The translations under genes were made by a program, and so were the position numbers. Positions 10,116-17,370 of a stretch of 37,213 nucleotides of DNA are shown here, piece after piece. This DNA comes from a virus. The notes beneath the pieces are model-generated. The model worked only from the letters and a program-made list of their open reading frames with translations, was not told the origin of the DNA and ran no database searches. How positions within the stretch are numbered: the stretch's first letter is position 1; every line of letters starts with the position of its first letter. Where the stretch lies: positions 1-37,213 of the IMG/VR virus record IMGVR_UViG_3300044699_000093. One strand, written 5' to 3'.

Positions 10116-11636
10116 GTGAATAGTGCGCTTGGGGTTCCGCTCTTCCCGTATCCGTTCCGGCATCCGGCGACGGCGGTGCCGCTGGCATTCGGCAGTGTCA
10201 CGACGATGCTGGCGGGCACGCAGACGCTCGTCGCGACGTTCGCTGACGCGGCGCTCACACAGCCGAACCCGAACCCGTGCCCGCTCGATTCGTCGGGGTA
10301 TGCGCGGTTGTTTTTCTCGCCGCTCAACGGCGGCACCGCGGGCGTCTCCTACGACGTGGTCGTGAAAGATGCGGCGGGCCTCGTGCAGTGGACGTTTGAA
10401 GATGTCGTCGTGCCGGTGCCGACTGCGGGCGGCAACGCGACCGACATCGTCATCGGCCACGGGGCCGCGCCCACACTCACGATTGCCGGTGGTTCGATCA
10501 CGCCCTGGAAGAACCTGCATCTCATCACGCCGGAAGGGGGAGCCGCGGACAACCTCGACGCAATTTCGATTGCGCAGTTTCCAGAGGGTGGCCGACTGAC
10601 GATCAGCAACACGAACGGCGCGGCAACGATCACGATCCGCAACAACCAGGGCAACATCTTCACGTCTGACGGCCAGGACGTGCTGCTGAACTCCACGTCG
10701 CAGCGGCTCTCGCTCATCCGCTACGGCGCGAACTTCTACGTCGATATGCAGGTTGGCGGTGGGACTGGCGGTGGGGGCGGCACGACGATCATCCAGGGCG
10801 GTGGCAACTTTGCGGCCACGGGGCGCTTGACGGGTCTCAGCGGTGCCGCCGTGCCAACCATCGACTACGGCACCGCGAACATCTACTACACGCCGTATCA
10901 CGGGAACGTGATCGACCTCTACGACGGCGTGTCGGCGTTCCAGCGGTTCACGTTTTCCGAATTGACCCTGCCGCTCTCTGGTATCGCGGCGGGCGTGGAA
11001 GTGATCGACGTGTTCGCGTTCAACAGCGCCGGAGTCGTCGCGCTCGTTGCCGTGCCCTGGTCGAGTGCCATCGCCCGCGGCTCCGCGCTCGTGCGTCAGC
11101 AGGGCGTCTTGGTGAACTCGGCGCAGCCGACGCAGCGGTATCTCGGAACGGTCGCAATGAACGGCACCGGCACCACCGCAGACGGTGTGACCGCCCGCTA
11201 CATCTGGAACTACTACAACCGGGTGCGTCGAGCGATGCGTCGGCTCGAAACGACGGCGTCCTGGGACTGGAGTGTCTCGGCCTATCATCAAGCGAACGCG
11301 TCGGCGCTCAACCAGCTGAACTTCGTGATCGGGGTATCGGAAGATGCGCTCGACGTGGATGTGGTCGGTCGGGTGCTAGTGCAGGATCCGGAAGCGCCTG
11401 CGGGCGTGTCTATCGGCCTCGACTCAGCCACGACGCCCGCGGTCGGCGTGATCGATCAGTCGAACGGTCTCTTCACGCCCTACATCACGCAGAACATTCG
11501 GGCGTCCCTGATGATGGCCGTGCCGGAAGGGAAGCACGCCTTCGTGTGGTTGGAACGCGGGCACGAATCCGGGGCAACGTGGACAGGCGTGGGGACACTC
11601 TTTCGGGCAGGCATGAGTGGCTCGGTGCTGGCCTAG
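10116..11636 (+). CDS. Tail fibre / spike protein
   Basis: An intact 506-aa ORF starting at GTG 10116. The first 100 residues (PLAFGSVTTMLAGTQTLVAT, PCPLDSSGYARLFFSPLNGG) resemble an N-terminal fibre-anchor beta domain. The centre is rich in Gly and Thr (QVGGGTGGGGGTTIIQGGG). The C-terminal part NIYYTPYHGNVIDLYDG, RFTFSELTLPLSGIAAGVEV, DVFAFNSAGVVALVAVPWSS and TADGVTARYIWNYYNRV is a domain often seen at the end of fibre proteins of environmental phages. The likely role is receptor binding. It is the first gene after the indel-rich block with no frame interruption. A perfect 8-bp hairpin lies over its stop codon. Confidence 0.7.
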   Translation: MNSALGVPLFPYPFRHPATAVPLAFGSVTTMLAGTQTLVATFADAALTQPNPNPCPLDSSGYARLFFSPLNGGTAGVSYDVVVKDAAGLVQWTFEDVVVPVPTAGGNATDIVIGHGAAPTLTIAGGSITPWKNLHLITPEGGAADNLDAISIAQFPEGGRLTISNTNGAATITIRNNQGNIFTSDGQDVLLNSTSQRLSLIRYGANFYVDMQVGGGTGGGGGTTIIQGGGNFAATGRLTGLSGAAVPTIDYGTANIYYTPYHGNVIDLYDGVSAFQRFTFSELTLPLSGIAAGVEVIDVFAFNSAGVVALVAVPWSSAIARGSALVRQQGVLVNSAQPTQRYLGTVAMNGTGTTADGVTARYIWNYYNRVRRAMRRLETTASWDWSVSAYHQANASALNQLNFVIGVSEDALDVDVVGRVLVQDPEAPAGVSIGLDSATTPAVGVIDQSNGLFTPYITQNIRASLMMAVPEGKHAFVWLERGHESGATWTGVGTLFRAGMSGSVLA

Positions 11637-11646
11637 TCGCCAGCAC
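11625..11646 (+). terminator. Stem-loop over the tail-fibre stop codon
   Basis: GTGCTGGC, six-base loop, GCCAGCAC: a perfect 8-bp stem that includes the stop TAG, between two convergent transcription units. No T-run follows on either strand, so simple intrinsic termination is uncertain. Confidence 0.4.
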
Positions 11647-11659
11647 CGGCCCACACACG

Positions 11660-12313
11660 TTACGCCTCGGCGTTCTTCTCCGCGACGGGGAGCCGCGGTT
11701 CTCGCTTCTGCTTCTCGCCATACTTCTTGCGCATCGCCGCTTGGAAATTCGCACGATGCTCTGGCGTCCAAGCTTTTCGCGGTTGACGGAGCGGCCCTTT
11801 GCCGTCCGCTCTCATCGTCACGCCGTTCATCGCCGCTGCGTGGCCGTGGTGTAGCGACCGGCCGTTCGTGGCGGGCTTTCTCTTCAACGTCTTCGCCAGC
11901 TTGTTCAGCTTCTGCCCCTTCGCGGCTAACGTCGCCGCGTATTTGCGGCGGCGCTCCGGCGTCCACGCTTTCCTCGCGACCGCACTCGCGGCGCTCTTCT
12001 TCTTAGGATGCTGCGCTCGGTAGCGTTGCCGACGCTTGGCGTTGTAGTCGTCATACTCGGCTCGACGCTCCGCGTTGGTTGGCTTCGCCGTTTTGGGTGC
12101 CGCCTTCGCGGCTCTCTTCTCTTCCCATCTCTTCGTCATCGAATTGATGAACTTCTTTCGCTGCGACGGCGACCACTTGTGCGCTCCGGTCTTGCTCTCG
12201 CTAGTGACGGGCCTCGGGCTGCTGCTCGATAAAAGCTTCGCGGTGAGTGTTTCGAGGCCGAGTTGAATTAGCTGCTGCTCTTGCTTCGCGGTGAACGCGA
12301 TTTGGATCTTCAT
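11660..12313 (-). CDS. Very basic repeat protein, probably nucleic-acid binding
   Basis: 217 aa from ATG 12313, chosen because GAGAGGAAAC precedes it. MKIQIAFTAKQEQQLIQLGL opens the protein, followed by Lys/Arg-rich sequence. Three copies of a W-(S/T)-P-x-x-R unit are visible: KWSPSQRKKFINSMTKRW, AWTPERRRKYAATLAAKGQK and AWTPEHRANFQAAMRKKYG. Each looks like a short helix starting at WTP, reminiscent of NUMOD3-like or histone-H1-like DNA-binding repeats. Between the repeats lie basic linkers (KPATNGRSLHHGHAAAMNG). It could coat or compact phage or host DNA; this is inference. It is the last gene of the leftward operon and overlaps the upstream gene by 113 nt. Confidence 0.7.
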   Translation of the reverse strand: MKIQIAFTAKQEQQLIQLGLETLTAKLLSSSSPRPVTSESKTGAHKWSPSQRKKFINSMTKRWEEKRAAKAAPKTAKPTNAERRAEYDDYNAKRRQRYRAQHPKKKSAASAVARKAWTPERRRKYAATLAAKGQKLNKLAKTLKRKPATNGRSLHHGHAAAMNGVTMRADGKGPLRQPRKAWTPEHRANFQAAMRKKYGEKQKREPRLPVAEKNAEA

Positions 12314-12512
12314 GTTTCCTCTCGATGTAAGTGGGGATGGGAACGTCGAGGTATTCAAGAATCATCTCTTCCATGATCAAACTCATGGATTTGTTCTCTC
12401 TGCGGGCGATGCGACGGATGCCTTCTTTGACTGGTTCTGGTAACCCATGGCCGAACGGGACGCGGGCTTTACCGTTCGCAAGTCGAGGGCAGATTAGTCT
12501 CGGACGCTTCAT
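12201..12512 (-). CDS. Ribbon-helix-helix-like small DNA-binding protein
   Basis: About 103 aa from ATG 12512, chosen because GAGGTT lies 6 nt upstream; ATG 12524 is an alternative. MKRPRLICPRLANGKARVPF is followed by GHGLPEPVKEGIRRIARREN and KSMSLIMEEMILEYLDV. A short strand and two helices with an 'S.S..iee.i..y' second helix are typical of Arc/MetJ-type RHH proteins. It is likely an operon-local repressor. The C-terminal 37 residues (after IPTYIERKHEDPN) overlap the next gene in another frame and are Arg-rich and low in conservation signals, so the true end could be earlier if an indel is present. Confidence 0.55.
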   Translation of the reverse strand: MKRPRLICPRLANGKARVPFGHGLPEPVKEGIRRIARRENKSMSLIMEEMILEYLDVPIPTYIERKHEDPNRVHREARAAANSTRPRNTHREAFIEQQPEARH

Positions 12513-12726
12513 TTGGAACCTCATATTGTTAGACCCACATGAACCTTCGCGCCGGGATGAGGGCGTCTCCACGGCCGGTTTTACGACATGTCAAGCGTTT
12601 TTACAAGTTAGATTTGCTTTGGCAGAGTAAGGACTCCGGCCTCCGGTTAGTGGCCCACAGCGCCCCCTCAGAGCGAATTCCCTGAGTGTTCCCAGCCTGT
12701 TGCCACTAGACCGAAGGCCGAAAGGT
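12513..12726. other. Non-coding gap in the leftward operon with hairpin
   Basis: No credible ORF. CTAGACC, 11 nt, GGTCTAG (12707-12731 approximately) forms a perfect 7-bp stem just after the stop of the small membrane gene. There is no T-run, so it may be a processing or attenuation hairpin. On the minus strand upstream of 12512 a possible promoter reads TTGTAA, 17 nt, TAAAAC (around 12580-12610), so the last two genes may have their own transcript. Confidence 0.35.
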
Positions 12727-12906
12727 CTAGCGAGGTAAGACGTTAGGGATCGTGATCAATTTCGTGATCACCCACAGCACCAGCACGATCAGCGCTAACA
12801 CTTGGATCGCTCTGGCCCACCCTGGCGGCATCGGCACGTGCGTCGTCAGTAGATACACGAGGAACCCGATCAGGACAGCGATGAGAATTACAACGATCAG
12901 ATCCAT
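12727..12906 (-). CDS. Small two-helix membrane protein (Thivi_2564-like)
   Basis: 59 aa from ATG 12906. GGAAGG sits 1 nt before the upstream ATG 12912 but about 7 nt before ATG 12906, which therefore fits better. LIVVILIAVLIGFLVYLL and AIQVLALIVLVLWVITKLI are two membrane segments joined by TTHVPMPPGWAR. The pattern 'll..yiPm.......l......v.lllWl...' matches the small Thivi_2564 membrane family known from bacteria and phages. The role is unknown; holin-like or superinfection-exclusion activity is possible but not shown. Confidence 0.65.
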   Translation of the reverse strand: MDLIVVILIAVLIGFLVYLLTTHVPMPPGWARAIQVLALIVLVLWVITKLITIPNVLPR

Positions 12907-12920
12907 GTTCATCCTTCCGG

Positions 12921-13316
12921 TTAGCTAACGATGATCGACACGGTGCGGACCACGGTGCCGCCCGCGTTGGTGCAGGACAAGAGATAGTCGCGACTGATGC
13001 CTGGGCGCACTTGCGCGAAGCCGCCCAGCGCGACGTTGCCCAGGTTCTGACTCGGTTGACCGGGTGAGTCGATCCGGCAATGCGTGTCGGCGCTGCCGCT
13101 CACATCCCAACGCAGGAACGTGTCGAGCGTTGCGCCGTTAGGTGGACCGAGTCGTGTCGCGTCAGCTGTGAACGCGTGAATCGTCGGCGCGACGACCGGG
13201 GCTGATGGCGCGGTGGGTGACCGGTCATCGCCCGGGCCATTGATGCGCAGGTTGCACGCCGCGACACAGCCGGTGAGGGTGAGAGCGAGAACAGCAACGA
13301 CGGCACAGTGACGCAT
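12921..13316 (-). CDS. Phage-encoded lipoprotein with Ig-like C-terminal domain
   Basis: 131 aa from ATG 13316, preceded by AAGGAG. The N-terminus MRHCAVVAVLALTLTGCVAA is a signal peptide with a lipobox (LTGC), predicting lipidation at Cys17. After a Pro/Ser linker (SPTAPSAPVVAPTIHAF) comes a small beta domain: TLDTFLRWDVSGSADTHCRI, LGGFAQVRPGISRDYLLSC and VVRTVSIIVS, like bacterial Ig/PKD-type folds with a possible Cys-Cys pair. Prophage lipoproteins often alter the host surface (superinfection exclusion, lysogenic conversion) or act as outer spanins. Its length and Ig-like fold favour a surface role. This is inference. Confidence 0.7.
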   Translation of the reverse strand: MRHCAVVAVLALTLTGCVAACNLRINGPGDDRSPTAPSAPVVAPTIHAFTADATRLGPPNGATLDTFLRWDVSGSADTHCRIDSPGQPSQNLGNVALGGFAQVRPGISRDYLLSCTNAGGTVVRTVSIIVS

Positions 13317-13326
13317 AGAGACTCCT

Positions 13327-13536
13327 TCAGGTTGACGTGTGATGACGAACTGGTGGCGTCGGGCGCTCGTGCTTCTTGCGCTTCAGCGCGTTCAGTTCTT
13401 TCTGACAGCGACCGCAGTAACGATCTGGAAACCCAGTCGAGGTGTCGGGTTGCAGTCCCGGCTCTCCACAGTTCAGGCACCGGTTCTCGATGCGTCGTCG
13501 CAGCAGTTCTGGGCCGGTCAGGTCTTTCACCGCCAT
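13327..13536 (-). CDS. Small zinc-ribbon protein
   Basis: 69 aa from ATG 13536. MAVKDLTGPELLRRRIENR is followed by CLNCGEPG and, 16 residues on, YCGRCQKELNALKRKKHER. Two CxxC knuckles predict one zinc site with a basic tail, suggesting nucleic-acid or protein contact. It starts 2 nt after the previous stop in the operon. No family recognised. Confidence 0.6.
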   Translation of the reverse strand: MAVKDLTGPELLRRRIENRCLNCGEPGLQPDTSTGFPDRYCGRCQKELNALKRKKHERPTPPVRHHTST

Positions 13537-13538
13537 GG

Positions 13539-13859
13539 CTATGCCTTCACTTTCTTGACGCGCTCGACACGGTCGGGCGGCGCGTCCATCAGGAAATTCA
13601 AAAACCATTTCGTCAGGTCGGAGCGGTAGAACGTCGTGTTGCCGTGGTCTTTCACGATCCGGAACAACTGAAGTGCCGCACGGGCCTGGGCAGGCACGTC
13701 CGCGTCTTCTGGCGGCTCCAGCAGCCGCACCGCATGCACGTCGGTCGATTCGACCACGCAGATGTGCGCCAGTCGCTCCATGCGTCGAATGTCCTTCGGG
13801 CTGATGGTGTCTTTTTTTACGATGAACACCGGCAGCGCCCGCGTGGGTGTCTCAGCCAT
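13539..13859 (-). CDS. Hypothetical phage protein
   Basis: 106 aa from ATG 13859, which overlaps the TGA of the upstream replication-type gene. MAETPTRALPVFIVKKDTIS, PKDIRRMERLAHICVVESTD, then a helical C-terminus (ARAALQLFRIVKDHG, DLTKWFLNFLMDAPP). No recognised motif or membrane segment. Translational coupling to the replication-type gene suggests a partner in replication or recombination, but this is positional only. Confidence 0.6.
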   Translation of the reverse strand: MAETPTRALPVFIVKKDTISPKDIRRMERLAHICVVESTDVHAVRLLEPPEDADVPAQARAALQLFRIVKDHGNTTFYRSDLTKWFLNFLMDAPPDRVERVKKVKA

Positions 13860-14515
13860 CAGCCGGTTCTCCGTTCGCGTTTGGAACGCACGCCGCGCAC
13901 GCCCGAGATGAGCGCCGTGATTTCTCCGCTGTTGTTCCACGTGAAACCAAGCGGCCGACACAGGGTCTTCACCATCTCTGCCAAGTCGTCCGTCGTTGTG
14001 TCTGGTGCTGCGTCTAACTGTTTGTGCAGAGCGGCTTGCAGGTGTCGTCTGACTTCAGGGAGTGAGAGCGTAGCGCGAAGCGCGGATCTTGATCTACTGC
14101 TCTTGTTCAGTTCCGTTAAGTTCCGTTCGACTGGAATGTCTTGGAAGTTCCTAGAACTTCCTGGCGGGTCAGGAAAGTGTGAGTGCGTGCGCTTGTTCAG
14201 TCCTGTCTGGTGTTGTTCAAACTTGGCTATTTCATAACAGCGCCGACCGTCCGCGTCATACCAGCTGATGAGGCCCACCGCGTCGAGCGCCGCGAGTGCG
14301 GCGGTGAAGTCTTCTACGGCTCTGGGCGACCGTGGGTGGAACCGAAATTTCACCGTGGCGGCGTCCCCCTCTTCGCGGCCGAAGTCGTCGCTGTGAGCCA
14401 CTAGGAGCGTGTAGAGGCTCTGTGCGAACTCGGCCAGACTGGGACACACGTCGAACAGCTGCGCGAAGCGGGCAGAGGTGCTGAGAGTTTTCGAGAGCAT
14501 GCGACCGCGGGCCAT
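13859..14515 (-). CDS. Replication-initiation-type (DnaD / replisome-organiser-like) protein
   Basis: 218 aa from ATG 14515. MARGRMLSKTLSTSARFAQL opens like many phage replication proteins of the 'MARarml...f..s..f..L' type. EFAQSLYTLLVAHSDDFGRE, AVEDFTAALAALDAVGLISW and YDADGRRCYEIAKFEQHQTG fit the N-terminal winged-helix domain in which a small 'd..Gr' turn follows the second helix. A disordered linker (HFPDPPGSSRNFQDIP) and a C-terminal helical part (LPEVRRHLQAALHKQLDAA) follow. It probably loads the host replisome onto the phage origin. The context next to ERF, exonuclease and HNH genes supports a DNA-metabolism role. Confidence 0.65.
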   Translation of the reverse strand: MARGRMLSKTLSTSARFAQLFDVCPSLAEFAQSLYTLLVAHSDDFGREEGDAATVKFRFHPRSPRAVEDFTAALAALDAVGLISWYDADGRRCYEIAKFEQHQTGLNKRTHSHFPDPPGSSRNFQDIPVERNLTELNKSSRSRSALRATLSLPEVRRHLQAALHKQLDAAPDTTTDDLAEMVKTLCRPLGFTWNNSGEITALISGVRGVRSKRERRTG

Positions 14516-14667
14516 TACTCGTCTCGTTTCAGGAGTGGGACCGCGTAGCCGCAGTCGTAACAGACGAGATGCAGGACGCCGTCGATCCGCCTCCGCAGCA
14601 TCGTGGAGTGTCGGCAGAACCCCAGCCAGCCGAAGATTTGAAAGCACCAGCGGAGCAGCATGGTCAT
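14515..14667 (-). CDS. 50-aa Cys-containing small protein
   Basis: ATG 14667 overlaps the HNH stop (ATGA) and the TAA stop overlaps the ATG of the next gene (TAATG), so it is tightly coupled on both sides. It reads MTMLLRWCFQIFGWLGFCRH, STMLRRRIDGVLHLVCYDCG and YAVPLLKRDE. A Cys/His pair plus CYDC could form a zinc knuckle; the N-terminus is hydrophobic and Trp-rich. It exactly fills the space between two certain genes, which is the main support. Confidence 0.65.
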   Translation of the reverse strand: MTMLLRWCFQIFGWLGFCRHSTMLRRRIDGVLHLVCYDCGYAVPLLKRDE

Positions 14668-15074
14668 CGCCGCCTCGCGATCCCGAACTGCACCTCGGTG
14701 GCGATCCGGATCATCCGGCCGTCACGATTGGGCGCGTGGAACGCCACCAGCCCGTCGCACCACTCGGGCGTCTGTGGTTCGATTTCGAGCTTGCCCGCAT
14801 CGAGCAGGCCGTGACAGCCGCGGCAGAGCGAGATGATCAGATCGGTTGAGGCGGTGCGGTCGAGCTTGGGGTTGCCGCCCATGCCGCGATGCCGGAACGC
14901 GTGACACGGATCGACCGGCAGCTGACGACCTTTGAATGTGCAGCGTGGGTTGCGACACTTGCGGTTGTCGCGTTTGAGCGCCGCCTGCATCACGGCGTCT
15001 TCGGCGGCGCTCCTGGCGGCGCTCCGCTCTCGACGCTCGATCAGGAATTCACCGCGCATCGGCTTTTCGTTCAT
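14664..15074 (-). CDS. HNH endonuclease-like protein
   Basis: 136 aa from ATG 15074. Around residues 40-95 it shows CRNPRC, GRQLPVDPCHAFRHRGMGGN, DLIISLCRGCHGLLDAG. Two Cys pairs (CxxxxC and CxxC) plus the His of 'DPCHAFRH' and of 'CRGCHGLL' match the zinc-binding beta-beta-alpha HNH fold. In recombination cassettes such proteins (NinG/Rap-like or RusA alternatives) cut branched DNA or act as homing-type nicking enzymes. Here it follows the NinB-like gene, with a 26-nt overlap, so a junction-processing role is plausible. Confidence 0.75.
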   Translation of the reverse strand: MNEKPMRGEFLIERRERSAARSAAEDAVMQAALKRDNRKCRNPRCTFKGRQLPVDPCHAFRHRGMGGNPKLDRTASTDLIISLCRGCHGLLDAGKLEIEPQTPEWCDGLVAFHAPNRDGRMIRIATEVQFGIARRR

Positions 15075-15504
15075 CAGTCACCGCCTCGTCGGGCAGAGGC
15101 ACGACCACATCAAAATGCTCGGCGGCGAATCGCACGAGCCATTCCATGTAGTCGGCGAATTCTTTGGTGCTTAGTTCTGAACTCGTGCGGGCGGGTTTCG
15201 TGCGCGGAGCCACGCCAGGGATGAGCGGCGTGACGGTGACCGTGCCGAAGCGCACGGCGAGAAGATCGTAGTGGAGCGTTTCGTGTTCGTGGAAATCGTA
15301 GCCGCAGTGATCGGCGATGGCCGGATAGCAGACACCCCAGAGCCAATTGTTCTGCGCGACGGATCGCTTCTCGCCGTGTTCGACTACCGTGACATCGACA
15401 CGCTTGCCCAGGAGCGCCACCCGCAGGTAGGCGTCAAAACGAACGCGGGCGTCTAGGTGCAGACGCCCGCGTGTATCGACAAACCCTGGCCAGGAGACGG
15501 GCAT
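15049..15504 (-). CDS. NinB/Orf-like recombination protein
   Basis: About 151 aa from ATG 15504, with AGGT a few nt upstream. The core VDVTVVEHGEKRSVAQNNWL, WGVCYPAIADHCGYDFHEHE, TSSELSTKEFADYMEWLVRF and AAEHFDVVVPLPDE matches the NinB arrangement 'v.v.e..k.RS..QN...wg.....i..h.G......e..H......f......tSs.lst.eFa.ym..i..fa.e.gi..P.p'. Lambda NinB (Orf) binds ssDNA and works with exonuclease and annealing protein. It sits downstream of exactly those two genes. Confidence 0.65.
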   Translation of the reverse strand: MPVSWPGFVDTRGRLHLDARVRFDAYLRVALLGKRVDVTVVEHGEKRSVAQNNWLWGVCYPAIADHCGYDFHEHETLHYDLLAVRFGTVTVTPLIPGVAPRTKPARTSSELSTKEFADYMEWLVRFAAEHFDVVVPLPDEAVTDERKADAR

Positions 15505-15511
15505 CACATAC

Positions 15512-16198
15512 CTAATGCGGTGCTGTCACCGCCGCTGCTGCCTGGAACTGCCGCACTGCATTCGCCATCGTCCGGAGTGCCTCGGTCTCGGTCTCGCACT
15601 CGCGCAGGAACTTCATCACCTTCGCTTCGAACTCGTTGATCACCGCGTCGTCGCGATGCATGCGCACCACGAACAGCTGCAACGCTTCCGGTAGATCGGG
15701 CGAGTAGCTGACGAAGTCCCACCAGTCGGCATCGCAGATCCACATCGAGTGCAGCAGCTGCGGCACGTATTCGGACGGCACGCCGCCCGTGCGCAGATAC
15801 TCGACGTGCGTGGCCGTCTTCGGCACCTTCAGTTCGACGCCGCCGACGCCGTCGTCCACGAGGCCGTCCGGTGAGCAGCCGACCGCCAGGGTGTCGTGCA
15901 TGATGAAGCCGACCGGATCCACCCAGATGTCGGTTTTCAGTTCGTATGCGGCCAGCGCGTCCGGTTGCAGGTCCGTGCCGCGCTGCATCCAGCCCGACAC
16001 GTAGTCGTCTTCAATCGGCCGACCACTCAGTCGCTCGGCGACGATGCGGTAGCGCAGATCGCGACGACCAGCGGACTCGCTGCCGTTCTTGAGAAACGAA
16101 ATCGCCTTTGCCGCGAGACTCGCGGTGAGTCTCCCGGCGCGGGCGGCTTTCCACTCGGGCGTGCCCTGCTCCATGCGGAGGATGGTGGCGTGCGTCAC
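15512..16198 (-). CDS. YqaJ-type (lambda exonuclease-like) viral recombinase exonuclease
   Basis: 228 aa from GTG 16198, overlapping the ERF stop (GTGA). EQGTPEWKAARAGRLTAS is the N-terminal QGxxEWxxAR.G..TAS signature. YVSGWMQRGTDLQPDALAAY forms the second helix; TLAVGCSPDGLVDD supplies the catalytic Asp and GVGGVELKVPK the E-x-K of the PD-(D/E)XK site. YVPQLLHSMWICDADWWDF follows the usual QxQ-type helix. It makes 3' single-stranded tails for the annealing protein encoded just upstream, giving a Red-like two-component recombination system. Confidence 0.85.
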   Translation of the reverse strand: MTHATILRMEQGTPEWKAARAGRLTASLAAKAISFLKNGSESAGRRDLRYRIVAERLSGRPIEDDYVSGWMQRGTDLQPDALAAYELKTDIWVDPVGFIMHDTLAVGCSPDGLVDDGVGGVELKVPKTATHVEYLRTGGVPSEYVPQLLHSMWICDADWWDFVSYSPDLPEALQLFVVRMHRDDAVINEFEAKVMKFLRECETETEALRTMANAVRQFQAAAAVTAPH

Positions 16199-17007
16199 TT
16201 CGCCACCGCCTTCACCTGGGCCGCGGTGCGCTTGATCGCTTCCCAGTCCTTGTTGCGATGCCGCAGCATGTGATCGCGGAACGCGTCGGCGCTCTTCACC
16301 CAGGCCGCACGGAGCGCCACGGTGCCCTGTGCCGCGATGCGCTGCATGTCGGCCAGCCAGGGCGCGAGGCCTGCGGGTTCCGTCACAACGGGCGCAGGCG
16401 GCTTGCCATAGGCCGCGCCGTCATCGTCCCTGGTCGCCACGCCCAGCAGATCGCACGTCGTGTAGCGACGGCCGTAGCTGTTCGCAGAGCCGAGACCCTG
16501 GATGCCGTTCTTCGATCCAGTCGTGTCGGCCTGTGAGAGAAATTCTGAGCGGCGCGAGTGGCCCAGGCGGTGCGTGAGAATGCCGATGACGCGCATCGTC
16601 TTCGCGTCGGGCCACTCGACCTGATGCGACAGCGAGAAGCCGTGCTTCCGCATAATGGGCCGCACCTGCTCAACAATCGCGTCGAGCGAGGCGTAGTTCC
16701 ACTTACCGTTGTCGCCTTCGCTGGTCTTGGCGATGATCGGTAGTTCGTCCTGCATGTCCACGAACGCGCTGGCGAACGCGGCTGCGGCCTGCGAGGCCAG
16801 CATCTGCTTCTGCATCTCGATTAAGGCCTGGAGCTTGGACACGTCCAGATCCTTGTTCGCGGCCATGCGGACGATTTCTGTCGCAAGGTCGGGCGCGGTC
16901 TGGGCCACAGACTGAAGCGCCTGTGTGTCTGGCAGGGTCATAGGCACGGACCTCCGTGGCCGTTTGGTGGTGGGGTTCCCGTTGGGTGTAGACTCGGTCT
17001 GTAACAT
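16195..17007 (-). CDS. ERF-family single-strand annealing protein
   Basis: 270 aa from ATG 17007, chosen because AAGGAG lies 8 nt before it. The ERF signature is clear: NGKWNYASLDAIVEQVRP, IMRKHGFSLSHQVEWP, VIGILTHRLGHSRRSEF, TTGSKNGIQGLGSANSYGRR and YTTCDLLGVATRDDDGA. These match P22 Erf-type annealing proteins ('yasld.i...vrP...khGls', 't..l.h..G..', 'D..gs.n..Q..GsA.tYarRY.l..llgi'). It pairs complementary ssDNA during recombination or circularisation. It is followed by the YqaJ exonuclease with start/stop overlap. Confidence 0.88.
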   Translation of the reverse strand: MLQTESTPNGNPTTKRPRRSVPMTLPDTQALQSVAQTAPDLATEIVRMAANKDLDVSKLQALIEMQKQMLASQAAAAFASAFVDMQDELPIIAKTSEGDNGKWNYASLDAIVEQVRPIMRKHGFSLSHQVEWPDAKTMRVIGILTHRLGHSRRSEFLSQADTTGSKNGIQGLGSANSYGRRYTTCDLLGVATRDDDGAAYGKPPAPVVTEPAGLAPWLADMQRIAAQGTVALRAAWVKSADAFRDHMLRHRNKDWEAIKRTAAQVKAVAK

Positions 17008-17071
17008 CTGTCTGTCTCCTTGATCGCCGGGGCCACGTTGCTGCGTGGCCCCTCTTTTTGTGTTCACGTTC

Positions 17072-17281
17072 CTACGCCGCCGTGCGCAGCCGCAGGCGGG
17101 TGATGGCGTAGACGCCCTTCTTCACTTCCGGCGTCAGCGTGCGCTGGCCCGACAAAATCAACGACAACTGGCTTTCCGAGATGCCCACGCGCCTCGCCAG
17201 CCATCGCTGCGTTTTGTCGTGGCTGGCCAGCCACGTCCGCACGAGCCGTCGTTGTTGCTTCACGGAAAGGAACTTTATCAC
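17072..17281 (-). CDS. Cro-like HTH regulator
   Basis: About 69 aa if GTG 17281 is used; TTG 17302 would add seven residues. No strong ribosome site decides this. VIKFLSVKQQRRLVRTWLAS, HDKTQRWLARRVGISESQLS, LILSGQRTLTPEVKKGVYAI is a Cro/CI-type helix-turn-helix (T-x-x-x-LA-x-x-x-GIS-x-S-x-LS-x-I-L-S-G-x-R-x-L-T). It is the first gene of the leftward recombination operon and is divergent from the regulator at 17371, the position of cro-like early genes. Confidence 0.75.
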   Translation of the reverse strand: MIKFLSVKQQRRLVRTWLASHDKTQRWLARRVGISESQLSLILSGQRTLTPEVKKGVYAITRLRLRTAA

Positions 17282-17299
17282 AGGGCCACACCCGGAAGG

Positions 17300-17370
17300 C
17301 AAGTCGAGGGTGTGCCTGCATAGTAAATTTGCAAATGTCTGCTCTGATGCGAAACACTAGTGTGGACAAC
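17300..17370. promoter_or_regulatory. Operator region between divergent regulators
   Basis: Two perfect 10-bp palindromes, ATTTGCAAAT (17327-17336) and ACACTAGTGT (17354-17363), have centres 27 bp apart. A third, interrupted repeat CACACCC/GGGTGTG flanks 14 nt at about 17287-17314. They lie between the Cro-like gene (-) and the regulator (+), where an immunity-type operator is expected. The sequences differ from each other, so two different proteins may bind. Confidence 0.5.

Noticed and set aside
10098-11291. 397-aa ORF on the minus strand
   Set aside because: Antisense to the intact tail-fibre gene and dominated by Arg and His; not a real gene.
12907-12912. ATG 12912 as start of the small membrane protein
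   Set aside because: The ribosome site GGAAGG would be only 1 nt away; ATG 12906 has normal spacing.
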